The notes beneath the pieces were generated by a model. That model did not search any database, had not been told where the DNA came from, and saw nothing but the letters and a program-made list of their open reading frames with translations. Shown piece after piece: positions 25,199 to 33,516 of a DNA stretch of 46,258 bases (position 1 is the first letter of the stretch; each line of letters begins with the position of its first letter). The translations under genes and the position numbers were made by a program. The DNA comes from Amycolatopsis keratiniphila subsp. keratiniphila (GTDB lineage: Bacteria; Actinomycetota; Actinomycetes; Mycobacteriales; Pseudonocardiaceae), in contig NZ_LQMT02000030.1 of assembly GCF_001620365.2 (NCBI RefSeq), positions 1 to 46,258 of the forward strand. The letters are read 5' to 3'.

Positions 25199-26611
25199 TC
25201 AGTTCTCCTTGAGCAATGAGAGGGCGTCGGCGGGTACGTCACGCCCGGCCGCCCTGCGTTCGTCGGCGAAATCGGCGAGCATTCTCCGGAGCTCGTCGTC
25301 CGCGCGGGAAGTGAGGTCCGCGACGGCGGCCAGCGGCACACCGACGAAGACGCATTTGAGGACGCCGTGGCGCCACGTGTGGTCGTCCAGGAACCGGGCG
25401 AAGGCGCCCATGGCGGCGGCGACCAGCCTGATGTCGTTGGCGCGCAAGGCGTCCTCGACCAGTTTGATCCCGGCATCGGTGACTTCGGCGCCCGGCGACT
25501 CCAGCGCGGAGAGCGCCCGCAGGACCCCGCGCCGCTCGGCGTCGTCGCCGTAGCGGTAGAGATCGCGCAGTTCCGCGGCCAGCGCCGCGTCGTCGAGGAC
25601 TTCGGCGAGCACCGACACGAGCCGGACCCGTGCCCGGTCGTCAACGGTGCCGTGGACCAGCCCCTGCGGATCGGTGTCCGGGCGCAGCGCCTCCCGGCCG
25701 ACCTCGCGGCCGACGGCCGGGAAGATCGAGCCGATCACCGACGGCTTCTCCCGGATCCGGCGTTCCGCCTTGGTCTGCCATGTCTGCGGCATCGCCGCGG
25801 TGAGCGCCTCGAAGGCCCGGCGCGCGGTGTCCGGCGCGGCGTGGCTGTGCCGGGGCAGTTCGACCGCGGCCAGCCCGGTGTAGCCGATCTCCGCCAGCGC
25901 GGCGAGCGTCCCCGGCAGATCCAGATGCCCGTCGCCGAACTCCAGATGCTCGTGGACCCTCGGCAGCATGTCGTCCAGCTGCACGTTCCACAGCAGCGGA
26001 CCGGCGAGGCGGACGCATTCGGCCGCGTTCACCGGCTCGACGGCGACGCAGTGCCCGACGTCGAGCGTGACCCCGAAGAGGTCCGGCTCGCCGAGTTCCT
26101 TGCGCAGGTCCAGGACCTGGCCCAGATGCTGCACGAGGTGCCCGGGCTCGGGTTCCATCGCCAGCCGCACGTTCAGCCGCGCGGCGTGCTCCAGGACCGC
26201 CGCGACTCCCTCACGCAACCGGGACCAGGCGAGGTCGTTGTCCACAGTGGACACGCCGGACCAGAAAGACACACAATCCGCGCCCAGGTCACCGGCGATC
26301 CGCAAAGCCCTTGCCAAGAAGTCGATCCGCAACGCGGGATCGTCCGAAAGCAGCGTCGGCGAATGCTTGCGCCACGGGTCGAGCAGGTACCGCGCGCCGG
26401 TCTCGATGACGACGCGGTTCAGGCCGAGCGACGAAAGCCGCGAGGCCACGTGGTCGACCTGCCGCGCCAGATCGTCGGCGAACGGGTCGAGGTGGTCGTG
26501 GTCCAGGGTCAGCGCCACCCCGGTGTACCCGAGGTCGGCGATCACCGCGAGCGCGTCGTCGAGGCGGTGGTTGGAGAAGCCGTTGGTGCCGTATCCGAGG
26601 GAAAACGTCAT
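25199..26611 (-). CDS. TIM-barrel isomerase fused to EboA domain
   Basis: A 470-residue fusion. Residues 1 to about 275 are a sugar isomerase/epimerase-like TIM barrel (LGYGTNGFSNHRLDDAL, AMEPEPGHL near 150, TLDVGHC near 182, WNVQLDD, AAVELPRHS) with the usual ligands. Residues about 280-470 form an all-helical EboA-type domain (DDRARVRLVSVLAEVL ... DALRANDIRLVAAAMGAFARFLDDHTWRHGVLKCVFVGVPL). In cyanobacteria EboA is a separate protein; the fusion links its unknown role to the TIM enzyme. It overlaps the UbiA gene by ATGA and leads into eboB after four bases. Confidence 0.85.
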   Translation of the reverse strand: MTFSLGYGTNGFSNHRLDDALAVIADLGYTGVALTLDHDHLDPFADDLARQVDHVASRLSSLGLNRVVIETGARYLLDPWRKHSPTLLSDDPALRIDFLARALRIAGDLGADCVSFWSGVSTVDNDLAWSRLREGVAAVLEHAARLNVRLAMEPEPGHLVQHLGQVLDLRKELGEPDLFGVTLDVGHCVAVEPVNAAECVRLAGPLLWNVQLDDMLPRVHEHLEFGDGHLDLPGTLAALAEIGYTGLAAVELPRHSHAAPDTARRAFEALTAAMPQTWQTKAERRIREKPSVIGSIFPAVGREVGREALRPDTDPQGLVHGTVDDRARVRLVSVLAEVLDDAALAAELRDLYRYGDDAERRGVLRALSALESPGAEVTDAGIKLVEDALRANDIRLVAAAMGAFARFLDDHTWRHGVLKCVFVGVPLAAVADLTSRADDELRRMLADFADERRAAGRDVPADALSLLKEN

Positions 26612-27456
26612 GTGGGGCTCACCTTCCTCGACAGCTTGCGGGCGATCGGCAGCGCGGCCGCGACCAGCGCCGCCCCCAGTACCGAGCCCTTCGCCGTGAC
26701 CGCCGCCTGCAGCGGGACCATGCCGTGGATGCCGTTCTTGGTCGCCGACCGCACGGATTTCGCCGACGGGTCGCGGACGGCGTCCGCCTGCGCCCGGCCG
26801 ACCAGGCCCGCGTAGCCCGAACCGGCGGCCATCGAGGCGGCGCGATGCCAGCCCCCACGTGCCGGTCCGGTCAATGCCAACGTTGTCGCCGCGCAGCTGG
26901 TGGCCAGCGCCGCCCGGGCGGTCGCCGGATTCGCGCCGTGGACCTCCCCGGTGGAGAGCGCGGTGACGCCGAGCGTGTGGACACCCACCGCCGCCGCGGC
27001 GGTGGCGGCCTTCTTCGGAGAATCACCGGCGCCCAGCAGGACGTCGAGCGTGCGGCACGCCGCCATCGCCACCGGCCCGGCCGGAGTCGGTTTGAGCACG
27101 GTGTCGTAGGCCCACACCGACGCCGCGAGCGGGACTGCGACCCGCATCGCCCGGCGGCCGCCACCGAGCGCCGCCAGGCCAAGTCCGGCGGCGGTCAGCG
27201 CGGCCCCGGTGGTGAGCGCCGCGCCGGCACTCACCCGCCCGGACGGGATCGGCCGCTCGGGACGCTCCACCGCGTCGAGCTTCCGGTCCGCCCAGTCGTT
27301 GAGGGCCATCCCGGCCCAGTAGAAGGCGACCGAGGACAGCGGCAGCAGCAGCCGTCGGCCGGTCATCCTGAGCCCCGCCGCGGCGGATCCGGCGACCGTG
27401 TCGCCGAGCACCGTCAGCGCCGCGGGCGCCCGGACGAGTTCCACGTAAGCCTTCAC
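26608..27456 (-). CDS. eboC: UbiA-family prenyltransferase (EboC/SCO3242-like)
   Basis: A 282-residue membrane protein with about eight helices. I chose the GTG at 27456, which overlaps the preceding stop in GTGA. The first Asp-rich motif is complete, NDWADRKLD (Asn53, Asp54, Asp57, Asp61), followed by the conserved RPERPIPSGRVS loop. The second region reads AYDTVLKPTPAGPVAMAACR, without the classical DxxxD but as seen in the EboC/SCO3242 branch. It should attach a prenyl or polyprenyl group to an acceptor. In the ebo context the product may be a lipid-linked carrier, which is inference. Confidence 0.87.
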   Translation of the reverse strand: MKAYVELVRAPAALTVLGDTVAGSAAAGLRMTGRRLLLPLSSVAFYWAGMALNDWADRKLDAVERPERPIPSGRVSAGAALTTGAALTAAGLGLAALGGGRRAMRVAVPLAASVWAYDTVLKPTPAGPVAMAACRTLDVLLGAGDSPKKAATAAAAVGVHTLGVTALSTGEVHGANPATARAALATSCAATTLALTGPARGGWHRAASMAAGSGYAGLVGRAQADAVRDPSAKSVRSATKNGIHGMVPLQAAVTAKGSVLGAALVAAALPIARKLSRKVSPT

Positions 27457-28610
27457 AGGGCTCCCGCCCAGCTGATCAGGCGAGCGGTCTGCTCGGCGAA
27501 GCGGTGTTCGTCGCTGCCCAGCGGATCCTTGAAGAAGAAGCCGAGCTCGGTCAGCGCGCCGCTCTGGCCGTCGGCGTGCGCCGCGGTGACGAAGCGGGCC
27601 AGGTCCAGGATCAGCGGCGCCGCGAGCGCGGAGTCGTAGCCGGTCCAGGTGAACTGCAGGCTCATGCGCGCGCCGAGGAAACCCTCGAACGACACGTGGT
27701 CCCACGCGGTCTTGATCTCGCCGAGGTCGGGCACGTTGTCGATGTGCAGCGGCGCGGTGACGTCCTCGCCGAGCAGCGCCGCGAGCCCGCGTGCCTTGGA
27801 TTCGAGCTTGCTGTTCGCGGTCACCGGGTCGGCGAGGGTCTCGCCGTCGCCGCCGCCCAGCAGGTTGGTGCCCGCCCAGGAGCGGACCTTCAGCGCCCGC
27901 GCGCTGAACATCGGCGCGAGGACGGTGCGCAGCAGCGTCTCACCGGTCTTGCCGTCGCAGCCCGCGTACGGCAGGCCTTCCCGCTCGGCGAGCTTCCGCA
28001 GCGCAGGCAGGGTGATCCCGGCGGACGGCGTGAACTCGACGTACGGGCTTCCCGCCTTCAAGGCCGCGTAGGCCGACAGGGAACTCGACGGGAGCACCGC
28101 CCGCGCCGGATCCGTGAGCGCCGCTTCGAGCGCGTCGAGGTCGTCGTGTTCGGGCAGGTGGGGGCACGGGGCCTCGGTGGAGGACACGTTGACCACCACG
28201 ACCCGCGCGAGGTCGTGCCGGTCGGCGAAAGACCGGATGTCCGCCGTGAGCCGCGCGGCCGCGTCGGCCTGGGCACCGGTATGCGTCGCCGGGTGGTAGC
28301 CATCGCGGATCTCGGCGTCCACCTCGGCCAGCCCGGACCGCACCGCGGAGAACACCGAGTGCCCGAAGACGCCGGCGTGCGCCAGCTGCTCGGCACGCTT
28401 CTCGAGCGGGGTGTGCACGATGTCGTGGCCACCGAGGACCAGATCGTCCCAGCCCGGCAACGGAACCCCGGCGAACGCGGGCAGCTCGCTGACACAGCCG
28501 CCACCGCCGGCCACCCCCGCGCGCAGCGCGAGGAGCCCCACCGCGGCGGTAGTCGCGACAGACCCCCTCGCCCCGATCAACCAGATGCCCGTACGCTCGT
28601 GAGCAGGCAT
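27453..28610 (-). CDS. Inositol-3-phosphate synthase-like protein (ebo-associated)
   Basis: A 385-residue member of the myo-inositol-1-phosphate synthase superfamily. The NAD-binding loop GARGSVATT begins near residue 13. The catalytic-region segments GCDGKTGETLLRTVLAPMF and AGTNLLGGGDGETL are present, with Lys residues in HIDNVPDLGEIKTAWDHVSFEGFLG. In cyanobacterial ebo operons the cyclase position (eboD) is a 3-dehydroquinate synthase-like enzyme; here an inositol-phosphate-synthase-like cyclase takes its place. It would make a cyclitol phosphate from a sugar phosphate, perhaps the acceptor for the prenyltransferase. It is the first gene of the operon and is coupled to eboC by GTGA. Confidence 0.87.
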   Translation of the reverse strand: MPAHERTGIWLIGARGSVATTAAVGLLALRAGVAGGGGCVSELPAFAGVPLPGWDDLVLGGHDIVHTPLEKRAEQLAHAGVFGHSVFSAVRSGLAEVDAEIRDGYHPATHTGAQADAAARLTADIRSFADRHDLARVVVVNVSSTEAPCPHLPEHDDLDALEAALTDPARAVLPSSSLSAYAALKAGSPYVEFTPSAGITLPALRKLAEREGLPYAGCDGKTGETLLRTVLAPMFSARALKVRSWAGTNLLGGGDGETLADPVTANSKLESKARGLAALLGEDVTAPLHIDNVPDLGEIKTAWDHVSFEGFLGARMSLQFTWTGYDSALAAPLILDLARFVTAAHADGQSGALTELGFFFKDPLGSDEHRFAEQTARLISWAGAL

Positions 28611-28673
28611 TTCTCCACCTTTCCAGAACCCGACAACCCCGACCTCCGATGGTCGGATGTTTCGGATCGAACC

Positions 28674-28702
28674 AAGTCGCAGTGATAGCCGTCATGCGAC
28701 TT
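28674..28702. promoter_or_regulatory. Inverted repeat upstream of the ebo-type operon
   Basis: AAGTCGCA at 28674-28681 and its complement TGCGACTT at 28695-28702 give 8-bp arms with 13 nt between. It lies in the 109-base gap between the Gfo/Idh gene and the ebo-type operon. It includes GACTTTCG (28698-28705), which also forms the arms of the dyad at 34932-34962 upstream of the sugar operon. It could be a shared operator or, as RNA, an intercistronic hairpin. Confidence 0.4.
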
Positions 28703-28719
28703 TCGGCTGGATCTACTCC

Positions 28720-29889
28720 TCAGTTACTCCCCTTCGCGGTGACACCGGGCACAGTGGTCCATCGCGCCTCGTCGGACGCGCTGCGCTCGACCGCGTCCAG
28801 TACCTGCTGAACCCTCAACCCGTCCTCGAAGGACGGTTCGGGATCCTTGCCTTCGCCGATCGCGGTGAGCAGATCGGCGACCTCGTTGGTGAAGGTGTGC
28901 TCGTAGCCGAGCAGGTGGCCCGGCGGCCACCACACCCCGACGTACGGGTGCTCGGGTTCGGTGACCAGGATCCGGCGGAACCCGGCCTCGGTGGCGGGCT
29001 GGCCACCGTCGAAGAAGGACAGTTCGTTCATCGACTCGAAGTCGAACGCGAGGCTCGCCTTCGACCCGTTGACCTCCAGCCGCATCGCGTTCTTGCGGCC
29101 GAGCGCGAACCGGGTCGCCTCGAAACTCGCCACCGCCCCGCCGCTGAACCGGCCGAGGAACAGCGCGGTGTCGTCGACCGTGACCTGCCCGGTGCCGCCG
29201 TCGCCGTCCGGCCGCTCCTTGACGAAGGTGTTCGTCAGCGCGGAGACCCCGGTGATCGTGTCGCCGGTGACGAACTGGGCGGCGTCGACGATGTGCGCGC
29301 CGAGGTCGCCCAGCGCGCCGGAGCCCGCCTTGTCCTTGTGCAGCCGCCAGGTCATCGGTGCCTGGGCGTCGGACAGCCAGTCCTGCAGGTAGACCGACCG
29401 CACGTGCCGGATCTCGCCGAGCGCCCCGCTCGCGACCAGTTTCCTGGCGTGCGCGAGCGCGGGCACCCGGCGGTAGTTGAACGCCACCATGGACCGGACG
29501 CCGTTGGCCCGAGCCTTCGCCGCCGCCTCGGCCATCGCTTCGGCCTCGGCGAGGGTGTTGGCCAGCGGCTTCTCGCACAGCACGTGCTTGCCCGCTTCGA
29601 GCGCGGCGATCGCGATCTCGGCGTGGCTGTCGCCCGGCGTGCAGATGTCGACCAGGTCGACGTCGTCGCGGGCGATCAGCGCGCGCCAGTCCGTCTCGAC
29701 GTCTTCCCAGCCGAACCGTTCCGCCGCGGCCTTCGCCCGCACCTCGTCACGGCCGCCGAGCACGGCGAGTCGCGGGATCAGCGGTGGCGTGAAGAACCGG
29801 TGCACGCTGCGCCACGCGTGCGAATGCACCGCACCCATGAACGCGTGGCCCACCATGCCGATCCCGATCGTTTCCGTTGCCGTGCTCAA
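28720..29889 (-). CDS. Gfo/Idh/MocA family oxidoreductase
   Basis: A 389-residue NAD(P)-dependent sugar oxidoreductase. The N-terminal Rossmann fold (GIGMVGHAFMGAVHSHAWR, with GHAFMG replacing the usual GxGxxG) leads to the catalytic CEKPLANT motif near residue 105 and the substrate domain with GSGALGDLGAHIVDAAQF. Relatives oxidise free sugars, inositols or glycosides, often at C3, giving 3-keto sugars. It follows the ABC solute-binding gene by 39 bases and is probably the first catabolic step for the imported sugar. It also fits as partner of the TIM-barrel and DUF1080 proteins further downstream, since such sets act together in 3-keto-glycoside pathways. Confidence 0.9.
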   Translation of the reverse strand: MSTATETIGIGMVGHAFMGAVHSHAWRSVHRFFTPPLIPRLAVLGGRDEVRAKAAAERFGWEDVETDWRALIARDDVDLVDICTPGDSHAEIAIAALEAGKHVLCEKPLANTLAEAEAMAEAAAKARANGVRSMVAFNYRRVPALAHARKLVASGALGEIRHVRSVYLQDWLSDAQAPMTWRLHKDKAGSGALGDLGAHIVDAAQFVTGDTITGVSALTNTFVKERPDGDGGTGQVTVDDTALFLGRFSGGAVASFEATRFALGRKNAMRLEVNGSKASLAFDFESMNELSFFDGGQPATEAGFRRILVTEPEHPYVGVWWPPGHLLGYEHTFTNEVADLLTAIGEGKDPEPSFEDGLRVQQVLDAVERSASDEARWTTVPGVTAKGSN

Positions 29890-29928
29890 TACCCCTCCTA
29901 GATGCGTGCGTGTGTCGGGTACGCGGGT

Positions 29929-30981
29929 TTACGAGTCGAAGCCGACGTCCATGTACTTGTCGACGTTCTCCTTGGTGACCACCGCGGAGTACGTGGTGAT
30001 CTCGGCGGGGATCTCGTGCTCGGCGAAGTCGCCGGCGCCCTTGCCCTGGCCGAGCAGGCGGGCGAGCGAGATCGCCGAGGACGCCATCGACGGGCTGTAG
30101 AGCACCGTCGCCTTCAGCGGTTCGGCGTCGGACTTGATCAGGTTCATCGCGTTCTTCGATCCCGCGCCGCCGACCATCAGGAAGTTCTTGCGGTTGGCGT
30201 TGTTGATCGCCGCGATGACGCCGACGCCCTGGTCGTCGTCGTGGTTCCACAGAGCGTCCAATTTGGACGCCGACTGCAGCAGGTTCGACGTCTGCTTCTC
30301 ACCGGACTCCGGCGTGAACTCCGCGGCGACGCGCGGGCCGACCGTGAAACCCTGACGGGTCAAGGCGTCCTTGAAGCCCTTGCTGCGTTCCTGGGTCAGC
30401 GGCAGCGAGTCGATGCCCGCGACCTCGCCGATCACCGGGCTGGCGATGTTCTTCGCCTTCATCTGCTGGGCGATGTAGTTGCCGGCGTTGACACCCATGC
30501 GGTAGTTGTCGCCGCCGATCCAGGTGCGGTACGCGAGCGGGGTGTCGAAGACGCGGTCCAGGTTGATCACCTGGATACCGGCGTCCATCGCCTGCTGGCC
30601 GACCGCGGTCAGCGCCTTGCCGTCGAACGGCAGGATCACCAGGACGTTGACCTTGGCGTTGATCAAGGTCTCCACCTGGGAGATCTGCTGGTTGACGTCG
30701 TTGGTGCCCTCGGTCGCGTTGAGCGTGACCTCACTGAACTTCTGCGCCTGCGCGCGGGCGTTCTTGGTGATGGCCGCCATCCAGCCGTGGTCCGCGGCAG
30801 GCGCCGAGAACCCGATGGTGACGGGGGTCCCGGGCTGCGAGTTCGCCCCGGCGTTGGCCACGTTGGCCGCGTTGTTCTGCGCCGGTGCCTCGTTCGAGGT
30901 GCACGCGGTCAGCAGCGCACCCGCTCCGACGGCCGCGCCTCCCAGCAGGAAACGGCGGCGGTGCAGGGATTGTTCGGTCAT
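29929..30981 (-). CDS. Sugar ABC transporter substrate-binding lipoprotein
   Basis: A 350-residue RbsB-type (Peripla_BP_4) binding protein. The N-terminus has a twin-arginine stretch (HRRRFLLGG, residues 7-15) followed by a lipobox, LLTAC with Cys27, so it is probably Tat-exported and lipid-anchored. An Asn/Ala-rich linker precedes the binding fold (VTIGFSAPAADHGWMAAI, INLDRVFDTP, WNHDDDQGVGVIAAI). The ligand is unknown; family members bind ribose, xylose, inositol or related sugars. It lies 22 bases after the permease gene in the ROK-ABC-Gfo operon. Confidence 0.92.
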   Translation of the reverse strand: MTEQSLHRRRFLLGGAAVGAGALLTACTSNEAPAQNNAANVANAGANSQPGTPVTIGFSAPAADHGWMAAITKNARAQAQKFSEVTLNATEGTNDVNQQISQVETLINAKVNVLVILPFDGKALTAVGQQAMDAGIQVINLDRVFDTPLAYRTWIGGDNYRMGVNAGNYIAQQMKAKNIASPVIGEVAGIDSLPLTQERSKGFKDALTRQGFTVGPRVAAEFTPESGEKQTSNLLQSASKLDALWNHDDDQGVGVIAAINNANRKNFLMVGGAGSKNAMNLIKSDAEPLKATVLYSPSMASSAISLARLLGQGKGAGDFAEHEIPAEITTYSAVVTKENVDKYMDVGFDS

Positions 30982-31003
30982 GACGACTCTCCATCCACGG
31001 TGA

Positions 31004-32017
31004 TCAAGTACTCGTCTTTGTCTTTTTCACGGAGCGGAACTGCAGCAGCGCGGCCAGGACGATGATCACGCCCTTGGCGATGTTCTGGATGTCGGTGTCC
31101 AGGTTGTTGAGCGTGAAGATGTTGGACAGCACGGTGAAGATCAGCACGCCGATCAGGGTGCCGATGAGCGAGCCGCGGCCACCGGTGAGCAGGGTGCCGC
31201 CGATGACGACCGCCGCGATGGCGTCGAGTTCGTAGAGCATGCCGTTGGTCGAGGCACCCGCGGTGGTGCGGGCGACGACCATCAGCGCGGCGATACCGCA
31301 GCACAGCCCGGCGACGCCGTAGACGAGCGCGGTGTGCCGCTTGACGTTGATCCCCGCCAGCCGCGACGCCTCGGCGTTGCCGCCGACGGCGAAGGTGCGG
31401 CGGCCGAACGTGGTGCGGTTCAGCACCACCCAGCCGATCGCGAACACCAGCGCGAACATCCAGATCAGCACCGGGATGCCGAGCAGGTCACCGCGGAAGA
31501 AGTCGAGGAAACCCGCTTCCGACACCACCTGCGTGCGGCGGCCGCTGATGCGTTCCGCGAGACCGCGGGCCGAGACGTACATCGCCAGTGTGGCGATGAA
31601 CGGCACGATCTTCCCGTAGGAGACCAGGATCCCGTTGATCAGCCCGCAGCCGAGGCCGACCAGGAGTCCACAAAGGATCATCACCCACGGGCCGTAGGAC
31701 TGGGTGGCCAAGGTGGTCAGCCAGACACTGGACAGCGCCACGATCGAACCGACCGAGAGGTCGATGCCGCCGGCGATGATCACGAACGTCATCCCGACGC
31801 TGACCACCCCGATGGCCGCGGCGAGCCGCAGGATCGTGGAGATGTTGCCGTCGGTGAAGAACTGGTCGGGCCTGGTCACCTGGCCGACGATGCACAGGAT
31901 CACCAGCACCCCGGCAAGGCCGAGCAGCCGGGTGTCGAGCGAGAAGTTTCGCTTTTGCTTGGGTGGCAAGGGTTCCACGGCGCTCTCCGTACGCACCGAT
32001 TCGGCTTGGTCGGTCAC
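31004..32017 (-). CDS. Sugar ABC transporter permease (RbsC-type)
   Basis: A 337-residue permease with about ten membrane helices. Family segments are AGGIDLSVGSIVALSSVW, GLINGILVSYGKIVPFIATL and the EAA-like AIAAVVIGGTLLTGGRGSLIGTLIG loop that contacts the ATPase. The GTG start at 32017 overlaps the ATPase stop in GTGA, so translation is coupled. It works with the ATPase upstream and the binding protein downstream as a CUT2-type importer of a monosaccharide or cyclitol. Confidence 0.92.
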   Translation of the reverse strand: MTDQAESVRTESAVEPLPPKQKRNFSLDTRLLGLAGVLVILCIVGQVTRPDQFFTDGNISTILRLAAAIGVVSVGMTFVIIAGGIDLSVGSIVALSSVWLTTLATQSYGPWVMILCGLLVGLGCGLINGILVSYGKIVPFIATLAMYVSARGLAERISGRRTQVVSEAGFLDFFRGDLLGIPVLIWMFALVFAIGWVVLNRTTFGRRTFAVGGNAEASRLAGINVKRHTALVYGVAGLCCGIAALMVVARTTAGASTNGMLYELDAIAAVVIGGTLLTGGRGSLIGTLIGVLIFTVLSNIFTLNNLDTDIQNIAKGVIIVLAALLQFRSVKKTKTST

Positions 32018-33516
32018 GCCGCACTCCCTTCGAGAATCACGTCGAGCACTTCCGCCTCTGTCAGCTCCGCGGACGGCTTTTCAGCCAGGACACGTCCTTC
32101 ACGCAGCACCAGCACCCGGTCGGACAGGCCGAGTACTTCGGGGATCTCGCTGCTGACGAGCACGATCGCGACCCCGGTCGCGGCCAGTTCCTCGATCAGC
32201 CGGTACAGCTCCGCCCGCGCGCCGACGTCGACCCCGCGCGTCGGCTCGTCCAGCAGCAGGACCCGGCAGCCGCGGACCAGCCAGCGCGCCAGCACCGCCT
32301 TCTGCTGGTTGCCGCCGGACAGCGTGCGGATGATCCGGTGCGGGTCGGCGGGCCGGAGATCGAGGCGCCGCAGGCTTTCCCCGGCGTCGTCGAGTTCCCT
32401 GCCCCGCTCGGTGAACCCGAACGTCGCGTACTTGCTCAGGCTCGCCAGGGTCACGTTGTGCACGACCGGCAGGTCCAGTAGCAGTCCCTGGCTCTTGCGT
32501 TCCTCGGGCGCCAGGCCGATGCCGGCTTTGACCGCCGCGGATACGCTGCCCGGCCGGACCGGCTCGCCATCCACCGACACCGAACCCGTGTCCTGCTTGC
32601 GCGCGCCGAAGATCGTCTCCAGCAGCTCGCTGCGGCCCGAACCGACGAGACCCGCGATCCCGACGACCTCCCCGGCGTGCACGGTGAAGTTCACGTTCTC
32701 GAACTCGCCGACGGTGGTCAGGTTCTCCACCTTGAGGACCTCGTTGTCCGGGTCGACGTGTTCCTGGTGGCGCGGGCCGAAGACGGTTTCGACCTTGCGG
32801 CCCGCCATCAGCGCGACGAGGTCGGAGGTCGGCGTCTCCTTGGCGTCGAGACCGGTGGAGACGGTCTTGCCGTCCTTCAGCACGGTGACGCGGTGGCCGA
32901 TCCGGCGCAGTTCTTCGAGCCGGTGGGAGATGTAGACGATCGCGACACCTTCGGCGGTCAGTTCGCCGACGATGCGGAACAGGTTGTCGACCTCTTCGCC
33001 CGCCAGCGCCGCGGTGGGCTCGTCCATCACCAGCAGCTTCGCGTCGTAGGCGAGCGCCCGCGCCATCGAGACCAGCTGCTGACCGGCGGCGGACAGCTTG
33101 CCGACCTCGGTCGACGGCGCGATCTCGGGGTGCCCGAGCCGCGCCATCAGTTTCGCGGCCTTGTTCCGGGACTCGCTGATCCGCGTGAACCCGAACGTCG
33201 CGCGCTCACGGCCGAGGAAGATGTTGTCCGCCACGGAAAGCCCGGGTACCAGGTCGAGTTCCTGGTACATGGTCGCGATGCCGATCTTCAGCGCGGCGAC
33301 CGGCGAGGGCAGCGTGACCGGCTCGCCCTGCCAGAAGATCTCGCCACCGTCGGGCCGGTGGGCTCCGGCGAGCGTCTTGATCAGCGTGGACTTGCCCGCG
33401 CCGTTCTGGCCGAGCAGGCAGTGCACCTCGCCGGGTTCGACGTCGAAGTCGACCCCGTCCAGCGCACGCACCCCGGGGAACGTCTTCACGATCCCCCGGA
33501 CGGATAGCAGGGTCAT
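32014..33516 (-). CDS. Sugar ABC transporter ATP-binding protein (RbsA-type)
   Basis: A 500-residue protein with two fused nucleotide-binding domains. The first has Walker A GQNGAGKST (36-44), signature LSAAGQQL and Walker B LLVMDEP; the second has a degenerate Walker A (GLVGSGRSELLE), signature LSGGNQQKAVLARWL and Walker B LLLDEPTRGVDVGA, as usual for CUT2 ATPases. I chose the ATG at 33516, which overlaps the ROK stop in ATGA; an upstream extension would lie inside the ROK gene and is Arg/Ala-rich shadow. It powers the adjacent permease. Confidence 0.93.
   Translation of the reverse strand: MTLLSVRGIVKTFPGVRALDGVDFDVEPGEVHCLLGQNGAGKSTLIKTLAGAHRPDGGEIFWQGEPVTLPSPVAALKIGIATMYQELDLVPGLSVADNIFLGRERATFGFTRISESRNKAAKLMARLGHPEIAPSTEVGKLSAAGQQLVSMARALAYDAKLLVMDEPTAALAGEEVDNLFRIVGELTAEGVAIVYISHRLEELRRIGHRVTVLKDGKTVSTGLDAKETPTSDLVALMAGRKVETVFGPRHQEHVDPDNEVLKVENLTTVGEFENVNFTVHAGEVVGIAGLVGSGRSELLETIFGARKQDTGSVSVDGEPVRPGSVSAAVKAGIGLAPEERKSQGLLLDLPVVHNVTLASLSKYATFGFTERGRELDDAGESLRRLDLRPADPHRIIRTLSGGNQQKAVLARWLVRGCRVLLLDEPTRGVDVGARAELYRLIEELAATGVAIVLVSSEIPEVLGLSDRVLVLREGRVLAEKPSAELTEAEVLDVILEGSAA

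Noticed and set aside
21894..28610. Scytonemin-like pigment or other natural-product cluster
   Set aside because: Only the ebo-type genes are present; no indole, polyketide or peptide synthase genes occur in the window.
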